Of a stretch of 64,000 nt of DNA, positions 41,628-50,397 are shown piece after piece. This stretch comes from an uncultured Roseburia sp. GTDB taxonomy: Bacteria; Bacillota; Clostridia; Lachnospirales; Lachnospiraceae. Below the pieces are notes generated by a model that was given only the letters and a program-made list of their open reading frames with translations, was not told where the DNA came from and did no database searches. The position numbers and the translations under genes were made by a program. The stretch lies in contig CAMXSH010000001.1 in assembly GCA_947246475.1 (NCBI GenBank), forward strand, positions 62,001-126,000, in the 5' to 3' direction. Numbering within the stretch: position 1 is the first letter of the stretch; each line of letters begins with the position of its first letter.

Positions 41628-41657
41628 TTGAAATCTTTCCATATATTATAGTATAAT
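41628..41657 (+). promoter_or_regulatory. Promoter of the diguanylate cyclase gene
   Basis: TTGAAA (41628-41633), 18-base spacer, TATAAT (41652-41657), 33 bases before the ATG. Confidence 0.65.
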
Positions 41658-41690
41658 TAGACATATATATACATAAAATCAGGAGGTACT

Positions 41691-42992
41691 ATGAAGAAGA
41701 GAGCAGGTTTGAGAAAAAGGCTGTTAGGGGTTACACTTATTCCTATCTTTTTATTCGACATTATGATCATTTTGTACAGCTGTAATCAACTGGCAAAATC
41801 TGTTCACCAGGAAGTGGAATCCGGACTGAAAAATGTGGCACAGTCTGCGGCCTATATGTTTGAAAAAGAGTTTCCGGGAGAGTACCAGCAGGACTCCGGG
41901 AGCACAGGGATATTTAAGGGGGATAAAAATATAGAAGATGCGATAGAGATGCTGGAGACATTAAAAAAGATCTCTGGTGCAGATATAAGCATTTTTTATA
42001 AAGATACCCGTATCGCTACCACAATTTACAACAAAGAGGATAAGCCGATCATAGGATCCAAAGCAAATGCGGTGATCATTAGAGATGTGTATAAAGGAGA
42101 AACAGAACGTTTTTATGCCGATACCAGTATCAATGACCAGGAATATTTTGCGTATTATTGTCCGCTGTATGATTCTCAGAAAAAATGCACCGGGATGATA
42201 TTTGCTGGAAAACCTTCTTACTATGTCCGCGGGATTGTGCTGCAGGGAGTTCTTCCTATTGTTACGATTATTATTCTGGCACTTTTAGCTATGAGTGTGA
42301 TCATGTGGCAGTATTCGGAGCGGCTGACTGGGGCGATGAGAAACCTTCAAAACTTTCTTATGAAGGTGGAACGGGGAGATTTTACAGCAGAGCTGGGAGA
42401 GATGGTGGAACAACGCAAAGATGAACTGGGCAGGATTGGAAAATCTGCCGTGCAGATGCAGTGTGCATTGCGGGAGCTGGTGGAACAGGATTCTCTCACG
42501 GGGCTGTATAACCGGCATTACGGCGAAATCTGGCTCAGAAAGGTGATGGAAGATGCGAAGGAAAAAAGCTCTGCCTTTTCTGTGGCGATCGCAGACATTG
42601 ATTTTTTTAAAAAATTTAACGATAATTATGGACATGACTGTGGGGATCTGGTGCTGCGGAAGGTGTCAAATATATTGAAAAAAAATATGGAAAAACAGGG
42701 GTGTGCTGCCAGATGGGGCGGAGAGGAATTTCTTCTTGTATTTTCAGGGAAAGGGCTGGATACGTCACTGGAAGAAGCCGAAAAGATTTCTGAAAAGATA
42801 CGAAAACTTCGGATGCCTTATGGTGATAAGGAACTGGGGGTTACGGTGACTATTGGAATCATAGAAGGGAATCCCCAAAGAAATATGGATGAATTGATTA
42901 AAGAGGCAGATCAGGCGCTTTATGAAGGAAAGGAAAGCGGCAGAGACCGTGTACAGGTGGGATCTGTAAAAGCAGATGTGCCATCCAGCTAA
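41691..42992 (+). CDS. Membrane diguanylate cyclase with extracellular Cache-like sensor
   Basis: Makes c-di-GMP in response to an outside signal. The 433 residues comprise a membrane helix (about 10-32), an extracytoplasmic single-Cache-like domain (35-190: ISGADISIFYKDTRIATTIY, YYCPLYDSQKKCTGMIFAGKP), a second helix (about 195-220), a HAMP-like linker and a GGDEF domain (262-425). The active site reads RWGGEEF (GGEEF at 343-347). DSLTGLYNRHYG and VAIADIDFFKKFNDNYGHDCGD are intact. The RxxD inhibitory site is absent, so product inhibition is unlikely. Spo0A-like boxes upstream suggest expression tied to stationary phase. Confidence 0.94.
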   Translation: MKKRAGLRKRLLGVTLIPIFLFDIMIILYSCNQLAKSVHQEVESGLKNVAQSAAYMFEKEFPGEYQQDSGSTGIFKGDKNIEDAIEMLETLKKISGADISIFYKDTRIATTIYNKEDKPIIGSKANAVIIRDVYKGETERFYADTSINDQEYFAYYCPLYDSQKKCTGMIFAGKPSYYVRGIVLQGVLPIVTIIILALLAMSVIMWQYSERLTGAMRNLQNFLMKVERGDFTAELGEMVEQRKDELGRIGKSAVQMQCALRELVEQDSLTGLYNRHYGEIWLRKVMEDAKEKSSAFSVAIADIDFFKKFNDNYGHDCGDLVLRKVSNILKKNMEKQGCAARWGGEEFLLVFSGKGLDTSLEEAEKISEKIRKLRMPYGDKELGVTVTIGIIEGNPQRNMDELIKEADQALYEGKESGRDRVQVGSVKADVPSS

Positions 42993-43018
42993 ACAGATGC
43001 GCTGCCAGCCTAAATGAA

Positions 43019-43047
43019 TTGAAAATCATCAGCAATTATGATATGAT
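43019..43047 (+). promoter_or_regulatory. Promoter of pfkA
   Basis: TTGAAA (43019-43024), 17-base spacer, TATGAT (43042-43047), about 60 bases before the ATG. Confidence 0.55.
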
Positions 43048-43109
43048 AAAAATTAGACGTTATAGATTATTAAAAATGCTTGTAAAAGGGCAATGAGAGG
43101 AACGTGCAT

Positions 43110-44183
43110 ATGAGAAGAGTAGCTTTTTTGACCAGTGGCGGAGACTGCCAGGCACTGAACGCGACGATGCGGGGGGTGGCGAAAACTCTTTATGAGGCGG
43201 ACAAGGATGTAGAGATTCTCGGTATATTAGAAGGATATAAAGGACTCATGTATGAAAAATACGTGAAAATGAAACCTTCTGATTTCTCCGGAATCCTGAC
43301 GGAAGGAGGGACGATTCTCGGATCTTCCAGACAGCCTTTTAAACATATGAGAAAGCCAGATGCCAATGGCATGGACAAGGTACTTGCTATGAAAAATACC
43401 TATCAAAAGCTGAAGCTGGATTGTCTTGTCATATTGGGCGGCAATGGAACACAGAAGACAGCCAATCTTCTTAGGGAAGAGGGACTGAATGTGGTAGGAC
43501 TGCCTAAGACCATAGACAACGATATCTGGGGTACAGATATGACCTTTGGATTCCAGAGTGCGGTGGACATAGCTACTAACTGCATCGATTGCATTCACAC
43601 TACAGCTTATTCTCATGGCAGGGTATTTATTGTGGAAGTTATGGGGCATAAAGTGGGCTGGCTCACACTTCATGCTGGTATAGCAGGCGGGGCAGATGTA
43701 ATACTGATCCCGGAGATTCCCTATGATATAGATTCCGTTATATCAGCTATCGAAAAGAGAACGGAGGCAGGGAAGCGTTTTTCCATTCTTGCTGTGGCAG
43801 AGGGAGCTATTTCCAAAGAAGATGCCATGCTTTCCAAAAAAGAATATAAAGAGAAGTTAAAGAACAACCCATATCCGAGCATTTCCTATAAGATCGGAGC
43901 AGAGATTGAGGAGCGGACTGGGCAGGAGATCCGGATCACGGTGCCAGGGCATACCCAGCGTGGTGGAAGTCCATGCGCTTATGACCGGGTGATCTCCAGC
44001 CGGCTCGGGGCAGCGGCAGCAGGACTGATTCTTGAAGGAAAATTTGGTTATATGGTAGGCTTCAAAGGAAATGAGATCGTTCCTGTGCCTCTGAGTGAGG
44101 TGGCTGGAAAATTGAAGATGGTGGATCCAGATTCATCCACGATCCAGGAAGCAAAAAATCTTGGTATCTGTTTTGGTGATTAA
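43110..44183 (+). CDS. pfkA: 6-phosphofructokinase
   Basis: Phosphorylates fructose-6-phosphate in glycolysis. Start at ATG 43110 (GAGAGG upstream), 357 residues. Sugar and nucleotide motifs are AFLTSGGDCQALNATMRGV, LGGNGTQKTANLL, GLPKTIDNDIWGTDMTFGFQSAV, VEVMGHKVGWLTLHAGIAGGAD and VPGHTQRGGSPCAYDRVISSRLG. At the residues often used to tell donors apart it has Gly (GGNGT, position 104 in E. coli numbering), as in ATP enzymes, but Lys at 124 (PKTIDND), as in PPi enzymes. This mixed state is known in ATP-using actinobacterial forms, so ATP is favoured but not certain. Confidence 0.94.
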   Translation: MRRVAFLTSGGDCQALNATMRGVAKTLYEADKDVEILGILEGYKGLMYEKYVKMKPSDFSGILTEGGTILGSSRQPFKHMRKPDANGMDKVLAMKNTYQKLKLDCLVILGGNGTQKTANLLREEGLNVVGLPKTIDNDIWGTDMTFGFQSAVDIATNCIDCIHTTAYSHGRVFIVEVMGHKVGWLTLHAGIAGGADVILIPEIPYDIDSVISAIEKRTEAGKRFSILAVAEGAISKEDAMLSKKEYKEKLKNNPYPSISYKIGAEIEERTGQEIRITVPGHTQRGGSPCAYDRVISSRLGAAAAGLILEGKFGYMVGFKGNEIVPVPLSEVAGKLKMVDPDSSTIQEAKNLGICFGD

Positions 44184-44215
44184 GCAGACCGTAATGTTAT
44201 AAGGAGGAGCAAGGC

Positions 44216-45790
44216 ATGTCTTATCAGGCGCTGTACCGCAGATTCAGACCGGACAATTTTGAGGAGGTAAAGGGACAGGATCATATCGTTACCACTCTGA
44301 AGAACCAGATCCGTGCCGGCCATGTTGGACATGCCTATCTCTTCTGTGGAACCCGGGGAACTGGAAAGACAACGGTGGCAAAGATATTTGCCAGGGCGGT
44401 CAACTGTGAAACCCCGGGGGAAAATGGTCCCTGTGGGAAGTGCGGGATGTGTCAGGCGATCGCCGCAGGGAATTCCATGAATGTGGTGGAGATGGATGCG
44501 GCATCCAATAACAAAGTGGATGATATACGCCAGGTGATCGAAGAGGTTCAGTATTCTCCGGCCCAGGGCAGGTACAAAGTATATATTATCGACGAAGTGC
44601 ATATGCTTACCACAAGTGCATTTAATGCGCTCTTAAAGACATTGGAGGAGCCGCCATCTTATCTGATCTTTATTCTGGCGACGACAGAAGTTCATAAGAT
44701 CCCTATGACCATTCTGTCCCGTTGCCAGAGATATGATTTTAAGAGGATTTCTGTGGAGACCATCGCCGGGAGACTGAGAGAGCTTCTGGACCAGGAAGGA
44801 ATCCCGGCAGAAGATCGGGCGCTGACGTATATCGCCAAGCTGGCAGACGGTGCCCTGCGGGATGGTCTGAGCCTTCTGGAGCAATGTATCTCCTTTTATT
44901 TTGGTGAGGAACTGACTTACGAGAAAGTTCTAAAAGTGCTGGGAACTGTGGACAATGAGGTTTATGCTTCCTTCACGGGAGCCCTGGCAGCGGGAAACGT
45001 GGCTGAGATGATGCAGATCATCGACAGGATCATATCTGCAGGAAAAGATCTGGGACGGTTTTGTGATGAGCTGATCTGGTATATGAGGAATCTCATGATC
45101 GTAAAGAGCACAGAGCATCCGGAGGAAATTATTGATATGTCCCAGGAAAATCTGGATACCCTGAACGGGACAGCGAAAGAACTGGAACTGGAGATGATCT
45201 TCCGCTACATCCGGATATTGTCTGAGGTGGAAAATCAGATGAAATATTCTGACCAGAAAAGAGTGCTGTTTGAGGTGGCGCTGATTCGGCTTAGTCAGCC
45301 GGAGATGGAGAGGGATTATGAATCTATCGTAAACCGGATCCATAATATAGAAGAGAAGCTGAAAAACGGTTTTGCGGCGGCGCCGACGCAGCGGAAGCTG
45401 GAACAGCCTTCTGATAACGCTGTGGAAGAAGTTCTCCAGGAAAAAATTGTGGAGAGTGCGGTACCAGGAGAGGTGAAATCCCTGGCGGGAAACTGGCATC
45501 AGGTGCTGAATCAGCTGGATCCGGTCAGTAAAAATATGCTGAACCATGTGACACTGACAGTGGATGAGGCAGGTGCGCTGGTGATCGCCTTTTCAGAAGA
45601 TACAGCATATGCATATTTCTCTGGTGAAGGGGACCACAAAGAAAAACTGTGCCATGTGGCAGAGGAACTGATTGGAAAGAGGATAAACATTGAATTTCGT
45701 CTGGTGGCAGATCAGAGAGAATACGACGCGCTTCCTGAATTAAGGGGCCTGTTTGCGGACAGCGATATTGAGATAGAGTCTATGGACTAA
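44216..45790 (+). CDS. dnaX: DNA polymerase III subunit gamma/tau
   Basis: The clamp-loader ATPase of the replisome. The 524 residues start MSYQALYRRFRPDNFEEVKGQDHI and carry Walker A GTRGTGKTT, a four-Cys zinc module (CETPGENGPCGKCGMC), the DEVHMLT Walker B, the sensor 1 ATTEVHKIPMTILSRCQRYDF and the tau-like C-terminal part (370-524). AAGGAGG precedes the ATG. It begins the conserved dnaX-ybaB-recR cluster. No frameshift signal for a shorter gamma form was obvious to me. Confidence 0.97.
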   Translation: MSYQALYRRFRPDNFEEVKGQDHIVTTLKNQIRAGHVGHAYLFCGTRGTGKTTVAKIFARAVNCETPGENGPCGKCGMCQAIAAGNSMNVVEMDAASNNKVDDIRQVIEEVQYSPAQGRYKVYIIDEVHMLTTSAFNALLKTLEEPPSYLIFILATTEVHKIPMTILSRCQRYDFKRISVETIAGRLRELLDQEGIPAEDRALTYIAKLADGALRDGLSLLEQCISFYFGEELTYEKVLKVLGTVDNEVYASFTGALAAGNVAEMMQIIDRIISAGKDLGRFCDELIWYMRNLMIVKSTEHPEEIIDMSQENLDTLNGTAKELELEMIFRYIRILSEVENQMKYSDQKRVLFEVALIRLSQPEMERDYESIVNRIHNIEEKLKNGFAAAPTQRKLEQPSDNAVEEVLQEKIVESAVPGEVKSLAGNWHQVLNQLDPVSKNMLNHVTLTVDEAGALVIAFSEDTAYAYFSGEGDHKEKLCHVAEELIGKRINIEFRLVADQREYDALPELRGLFADSDIEIESMD

Positions 45791-45823
45791 AAATAATAGA
45801 TATTAATTGAAAGGAAAATAACA

Positions 45824-46174
45824 ATGGCAAGACGTGGTGGATTCCAGGGGGGAATGCCTGGAAATATGAACAATCTTATGAAACAGGCGCAGAAAATGCA
45901 GCGCCAGATGGAAGAGCAGCAGAAGGAAATGGAAGAAAAAGAATTTGAAGCGACTGCTGGAGGCGGTGCTGTGACAGTAAAGGTCTCTGGAAAAAAAGAA
46001 GTTCTTTCTGTGAAACTATCAGAGGAGGTTGTGGATCCGGATGATATCGAGATGCTGGAGGATCTGATTGTAGCAGCTACCAATGAGGCACTGCGTAAGA
46101 TGGAAGCCGATAATGCCAAGGCGATGGAAGCGCTTACCGGCGGACTAAATCTGGGCGGAGGATTTCCATTCTGA
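45824..46174 (+). CDS. YbaB/EbfC-family nucleoid-associated protein
   Basis: A 116-residue DNA-binding dimer. The Gly/Met-rich start [29 protein letters not shown], the core [50 protein letters not shown] and the tail [12 protein letters not shown] are family-typical. It sits between dnaX and recR, as in most Firmicutes. Its stop overlaps the recR start by one base. Confidence 0.97.
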   Translation: MARRGGFQGGMPGNMNNLMKQAQKMQRQMEEQQKEMEEKEFEATAGGGAVTVKVSGKKEVLSVKLSEEVVDPDDIEMLEDLIVAATNEALRKMEADNAKAMEALTGGLNLGGGFPF

Positions 46175-46770
46175 TGAATTACTATTCAGAGTCGATCAGC
46201 CAATTGATCGAAGAACTGGCGCAGCTGCCAAGTATTGGTGCAAAATCGGCACAGCGCCTCGCTTTTCATATCATAAACATGCCGGAGGAACGGGCAGAGA
46301 AACTTTCTTCTGTTATTCTTTCTGCGAAAAAAAATGTACGTTACTGCAAAGAATGTTTTACTCTGACTGACAGTGAGATCTGTCCCATCTGTGCGAATCC
46401 CAAACGGGATAAGAAGACCATTATGGTGGTAGAGGATACGAGAGATCTTATCGCTTACGAAAAGACCGGGCAGTACGAGGGAGTATATCATGTGCTTCAT
46501 GGCGCTATCAATCCCACATTGGGAGTGACACCAGCCGACATCCGCCTAAAGGAACTGATGCAGCGCCTTCAGACGGATGTGGACGAAGTTATCATAGCTA
46601 CTAATTCATCTCTGGAGGGAGAGGCTACAGCGATGTATATCAGCAAACTTCTGAAGCCGGCTGGGATCAAGGTGACCCGCATTGCCAGTGGAGTGCCGGT
46701 GGGCGGTGATCTGGAATATATCGATGAGGTGACATTATTCCGCGCGCTGCAGGGCAGGACTGAGCTTTGA
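46174..46770 (+). CDS. recR: Recombination mediator RecR
   Basis: Part of the RecFOR pathway that loads RecA on gapped DNA. The 198 residues hold the helix-hairpin-helix [19 protein letters not shown], a four-Cys zinc finger [16 protein letters not shown], a Toprim domain [39 protein letters not shown] and the C-terminal Walker-like [20 protein letters not shown]. Full length. It overlaps the opposite-strand yyaC gene by 36 bases at the 3' end. Confidence 0.97.
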   Translation: MNYYSESISQLIEELAQLPSIGAKSAQRLAFHIINMPEERAEKLSSVILSAKKNVRYCKECFTLTDSEICPICANPKRDKKTIMVVEDTRDLIAYEKTGQYEGVYHVLHGAINPTLGVTPADIRLKELMQRLQTDVDEVIIATNSSLEGEATAMYISKLLKPAGIKVTRIASGVPVGGDLEYIDEVTLFRALQGRTEL

Positions 46771-47325
46771 ATGGCTTGAGGAGGACGAGGCGTATTCCCG
46801 GATCAGGCTGCGGTTCAGTCCACGGTAGATGAAATCTGCCAGACGCATGACCAGATTCAGCCTGGTGGTCTGCAGAAGCATCTGTCCGCCAAAGCCTGAC
46901 AGGTTCACAATTCCGGTAATAAACAGATCTCCCACAGAGGGAAGTTCTTTGGAGACTCCCACACCAGGGGCGAGGGATCCCTCCCCCACGGTGATATAGC
47001 CGACGTGCTCCGCGATGCCAAGTGAAGCGTCGACGGCGATGATCACGGGGTTTCTGTGATTCTTTCTTATAAATTCAAGAGCATCTTCCAGATTTTTGGC
47101 ATGGACCGGGTTTTCCAGAGTGCCGTAAAGATGGAAGTTTTTTTGATGCATTGCAAGAAAATGCCCGACAATAGGACCTAGAGAGTCTCCTGTTGCCCGG
47201 TCGGAGCCGATACATACAATTACGGTTTCTCTATTTGAAATATCATGTTTTCTCATTAAAATAGATAAAGTTCTTGAAAATTCACTTAATGCGTGCCGGT
47301 CGGCAGGATTAAAATAATAAATCAT
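46735..47325 (-). CDS. yyaC: Spore protease YyaC
   Basis: A 196-residue protein of the YyaC family, related to the germination protease fold and found only in spore formers. Motifs are [87 protein letters not shown] and [26 protein letters not shown] lies before the ATG. It is convergent with recR, overlapping it by 36 bases. Its presence is the best single marker in the window that the organism forms spores. Confidence 0.94.
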   Translation of the reverse strand: MIYYFNPADRHALSEFSRTLSILMRKHDISNRETVIVCIGSDRATGDSLGPIVGHFLAMHQKNFHLYGTLENPVHAKNLEDALEFIRKNHRNPVIIAVDASLGIAEHVGYITVGEGSLAPGVGVSKELPSVGDLFITGIVNLSGFGGQMLLQTTRLNLVMRLADFIYRGLNRSLIREYASSSSSHSKLSPALQRAE

Positions 47326-47523
47326 TTGCGTACTCCCTTTCTAAATGGACATGCCACTTCTGGCGGCACGGCCATGATAACTGCTTATCTAAGAAAAGTA
47401 TTGGCAGATAAACGAAAAATACTCATGAAAAATAAAAAATCTGATTTTCTTTTCAGAATGCGACAAAAATTTTATTTTCCTTGTTTTATAATGAGAGCAA
47501 AACGAATAAAACGGAGGGATATC

Positions 47524-48462
47524 ATGGACTGGAAAGCACCAAAAAGCGTACGTCAGATAGGTGATACAAAAGGGAAGACAAAGATATATGTAGAGGACTA
47601 TGTAATGTCTTTTGCCAGAAGGATGTCTAAAGAGAGAAAAGGTACAGAACTGGGCGGTGTGCTTCTAGGACATCGTTTTTATCATGCCAGGGAAAAGGTA
47701 TTTCTTATATCGGGAATGGTTTCTATCAAGGATTTTCATAATCGGGACAGTGATACATTTTCGCAGGAAATGTGGACAGGCATTTATACAGATATCAAAG
47801 AGAATTTTACAGATCTGGATATTGTGGGCTGGTACTATTCGGGAAAAGGACAGAACAGGGATGGGATGGACAGGCTTCTTGAAATACACCGGCGCAACTT
47901 TTCAGAGGGCGACAAACTTCTATATATATATGAAGAAAATGGGGCAGGAGATGATTTTTACCTCTATGAGAACAGTGGTTTTTGCCGCCAGGAGGGATAT
48001 TACATATATTATGAAAAAAATCCCGAGATGCGCAGCTATATGATGGAAGAAGCAAACCGGTTTGTGCATATCGTGGAGCAGGAGGATGACCGGGTGCTTC
48101 GGAACATCCGGGGAGTTCTCCGGGAAAATGAAGAAAAGAAAAAACAAGAAGAGGGAAAATGGACCTATGGGCTGGCTGCGATGGTGGTTGTGCTGGGACT
48201 GGCATTGGGAGTTGTGGCATGGGGAAATAATAACGGTCTTACCGAACTTAAAAACCAGATCTCGGGGCTTCAGTCTGCCGTGCTGGGGGTGAAAAACAAA
48301 GATAAGAAAACCACGGTAGAGACCATAGGCAGTGGTGTGGTCAGTGGAAATGCAGTAGCAGGGACGAGCAGTGCAGCTGTTTCCGGAACAGCTGCTGTTC
48401 CGGAGGTACCAGCTGCTGCGGTCTCCCAAGGCGGTATAGAAGGAGGACAGGCGCCACAATGA
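47524..48462 (+). CDS. Membrane-anchored MPN/JAB-like protein without metal ligands
   Basis: Start at ATG 47524 with GGAGGG upstream; the track start (47293) lies in the preceding gene region. Of 312 residues, 1-180 look like an MPN (Mov34/JAB1) fold: RKGTELGGVLLGHRFYH matches the ELGGxLLG strand and LDIVGWYYSGKGQNRDGMDRLLEIHRRNF matches the VGWYHSHP...D segment. The HxH is replaced by YYS and no JAMM metal site remains. A membrane helix (about 220-240) and a Val/Ser/Ala-rich outer tail follow a charged coiled stretch. It is probably a binding scaffold rather than an isopeptidase; the partner is unknown. Confidence 0.75.
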   Translation: MDWKAPKSVRQIGDTKGKTKIYVEDYVMSFARRMSKERKGTELGGVLLGHRFYHAREKVFLISGMVSIKDFHNRDSDTFSQEMWTGIYTDIKENFTDLDIVGWYYSGKGQNRDGMDRLLEIHRRNFSEGDKLLYIYEENGAGDDFYLYENSGFCRQEGYYIYYEKNPEMRSYMMEEANRFVHIVEQEDDRVLRNIRGVLRENEEKKKQEEGKWTYGLAAMVVVLGLALGVVAWGNNNGLTELKNQISGLQSAVLGVKNKDKKTTVETIGSGVVSGNAVAGTSSAAVSGTAAVPEVPAAAVSQGGIEGGQAPQ

Positions 48463-48489
48463 GCTGTCGAGCTATATGGAAGAATCCGA

Positions 48490-48524
48490 TTGAAAAAAAG
48501 GAATTCATATGGTATACTGTCGAA
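48490..48524 (+). promoter_or_regulatory. Promoter with an overlapping Spo0A-like box
   Basis: TTGAAA (48490-48495), 17-base spacer, TATACT (48513-48518), followed by TGTCGAA (48518-48524), which begins on the last -10 base. A factor bound there would repress the DUF5711 gene. Confidence 0.5.
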
Positions 48525-48566
48525 TAGATGATGATTTGGATACTGGGAACGGGGTGAAGCTGGCAG

Positions 48567-49742
48567 ATGTATGATTTTTCGGAAAAGGATTTTGAAGATG
48601 AGAGAAAGATAAAAAAGAGACGCCGTTTCCGGGTGCTGGCTATTTCCATAGGAGTGGCACTGATTATTGGAATTGCGGCAATCGTTACCGTATCCTATTA
48701 TTACATGAACCGATCGTTTTCTGGATATGATGTGGTGGGTGAGACTGCCAGGACAGACAGCAACAATGTCACCTATCGTACTTTTCAGAATAAGCTTTTA
48801 AAGTACAGCCGAGATGGGATCTCCCTGCTGGACGGAAGCGGAAAGACATTGTGGAACGGCGGATATGAGATGGAGAATCCCCAGGTAGATATATGCGGGG
48901 ACTATGTGGCGGTGGCAGATATCGGTGCCAAGAAGTTTTATGTGTATAATGGCAGGGATTCAGGAGTTGATATGGAGATGACGTTTCCCATCGGAAGGCT
49001 GAAAGTGGCTGCCAATGGAAAAGTGGCGGTACTGCTTCATGATGAAGATTCGGATGTAATCAACATATATGATCCTTATAACACAGTAGAGCCATTGAAG
49101 GTAGAAGTGCCCACAAACGTTACGGACAATGGCTACCCCCTGGATTTTGATATATCTCCGGATGGTGACAGCCTGGTAGCGGCATATATGCTGACCAGCG
49201 GTGGTGTGGAAAACAAAGTCTGTTTTTATAACTTTACTGAAGTCGGTCAGGATCAGAATACTCTTGTAGGTGGAAAATCTTTTGAAAAGAACATGATTTC
49301 CTGTATCAGATTTGTCGCGGAGGACGAGGTTGCCATCTGCTATGAAAATGGCTTTTCTTTTTTTGAAAATATGAAGAAGCCGGAGATGATATTTGAAAAA
49401 AAATTTGAAAAAGAGATAAAAAGTCTGTCATATGATGAGGATAATTTATTAGTGCTTACGGGAAATCCTGGCAGCACAGAAAATCAGTCTGCACATCTGT
49501 TTTCTTTTCGGGGAAAGGAAGTGATGACTGAGAAGATTGGTTACAAGTATACAGATATTGTTATGGCAGATCAGGAGATTATTTTCACAGACGATCAAAG
49601 CTGTCATATATTAAGAAAGAACGGAAAAGAAAAGTTTTCTTTTGATTTTGGGAAAAAATATGAATACTTTTTTCCCGCACAGAGGGACAATCAGTACTTT
49701 CTTTTGGATGAGACAACGATTAAGAAAATAAAAATAGGCTGA
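48567..49742 (+). CDS. DUF5711-family membrane-anchored beta-propeller-like protein
   Basis: A 391-residue protein with a charged cytosolic start (DFEDERKIKKRRRFRV), one membrane helix (about 25-47) and a large outer domain built of repeated beta strands. Examples are GISLLDGSGKTLWNGGYEMENPQVDICGDYVAVADIGAKKFYVY, LDFDISPDGDSLVAAYML and a closing ADQEIIFTDDQSCHILRKNGKEKF. The pattern suggests a seven-bladed propeller, as in DUF5711 proteins of Clostridia; this family name is from memory. The function is unknown. GGGG lies upstream of the ATG. The CvpA gene follows after 32 bases. Confidence 0.8.
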   Translation: MYDFSEKDFEDERKIKKRRRFRVLAISIGVALIIGIAAIVTVSYYYMNRSFSGYDVVGETARTDSNNVTYRTFQNKLLKYSRDGISLLDGSGKTLWNGGYEMENPQVDICGDYVAVADIGAKKFYVYNGRDSGVDMEMTFPIGRLKVAANGKVAVLLHDEDSDVINIYDPYNTVEPLKVEVPTNVTDNGYPLDFDISPDGDSLVAAYMLTSGGVENKVCFYNFTEVGQDQNTLVGGKSFEKNMISCIRFVAEDEVAICYENGFSFFENMKKPEMIFEKKFEKEIKSLSYDEDNLLVLTGNPGSTENQSAHLFSFRGKEVMTEKIGYKYTDIVMADQEIIFTDDQSCHILRKNGKEKFSFDFGKKYEYFFPAQRDNQYFLLDETTIKKIKIG

Positions 49743-49774
49743 TCACTGTGGGGAATTGAAAGGAGAAAGGACTT

Positions 49775-50278
49775 ATGTCAGGAGATATGCAGGGACAGGT
49801 ACTGGAGATATTTTTATTCGTGGTCATACTTTGCTGTATTTTGATCGGATCTAACAAAGGATTACTTCTCAGCCTGTACAGTGTGGTTAAAAATCTGCTT
49901 ATTATCGCTGCGACTATCGGTATAGCTCCGGTTATCGCGAATAGGCTTCCCGATACAGTTACAGCGAAAGAAGGTATCGGATATATTTTAGCTCTCTTTG
50001 TGGCCATTATTGTCTTCAATATTGTTGGTAATCTGCTGCAGATCATTGGTGAAGCGCCAGTCCTTGGAGGGCTGAACAAGCTGGGAGGAGCATTTTTTGG
50101 CGTGATTACGGGATTTTTTGTTGTGTGGAGCATACTGGCTCTCCTGGGAGCACTACAAGAGTATGAATGGATCGGAGAGATCGTCAATGCAGCCAGAGAA
50201 AATGACCGGGTAATGTGGTTTCAGAACTGCAATCCGATTCCAAATTTCCTGAAAAGGTTTGATTTCCCAGTGATATAA
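49775..50278 (+). CDS. CvpA-family membrane protein
   Basis: A 167-residue inner-membrane protein with four helices (about 10-28, 32-52, 67-90, 105-128) in the CvpA pattern: LEIFLFVVILCCILIGSNKGLLLSLYSVVKNLL and the conserved GGLNKLGGAFFGVITGFFVVW. CvpA proteins affect envelope stress tolerance and secretion in other bacteria. AAAGGAGAAAGG lies before the ATG. Probably co-transcribed with the DUF5711 gene; ends at the terminator before hrcA. Confidence 0.9.
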   Translation: MSGDMQGQVLEIFLFVVILCCILIGSNKGLLLSLYSVVKNLLIIAATIGIAPVIANRLPDTVTAKEGIGYILALFVAIIVFNIVGNLLQIIGEAPVLGGLNKLGGAFFGVITGFFVVWSILALLGALQEYEWIGEIVNAARENDRVMWFQNCNPIPNFLKRFDFPVI

Positions 50279-50302
50279 TGGAAATTTCATCATAAAACTA
50301 AA

Positions 50303-50334
50303 AAACACCCTTGACAAACGCGTGCAAGGGTGTT
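50303..50334 (+). terminator. Terminator after the CvpA gene
   Basis: AACACCCTTG pairs with CAAGGGTGTT, followed by ATCTTTAATTT. The hrcA -35 lies inside this hairpin. Confidence 0.7.
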
Positions 50335-50339
50335 ATCTT
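50311..50339 (+). promoter_or_regulatory. Heat-shock operon promoter
   Basis: TTGACA (50311-50316), 17-base spacer, TATCTT (50334-50339), directly before the CIRCE element. Confidence 0.8.
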
Positions 50340-50354
50340 TAATTTAGTCAATGA

Positions 50355-50381
50355 TTAGCACTCGATATTGTTGAGTGCTAA
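50355..50381. promoter_or_regulatory. CIRCE operator (HrcA binding site)
   Basis: TTAGCACTC (50355-50363), 9-base spacer, GAGTGCTAA (50373-50381): a perfect consensus CIRCE, placed just after the predicted start point and 17 bases before the hrcA ATG. Confidence 0.98.
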
Positions 50382-50397
50382 CAAAGGAAGTGATTAC

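Noticed and set aside
47524-48462. Active JAMM isopeptidase
   Set aside because: The HxH metal motif is missing, so only an MPN-like fold is claimed.
48518-48524. A phased box cluster like those at 20.6 and 41.6 kb
   Set aside because: Only one TGTCGAA is present here, so it is treated as a separate and weaker observation.
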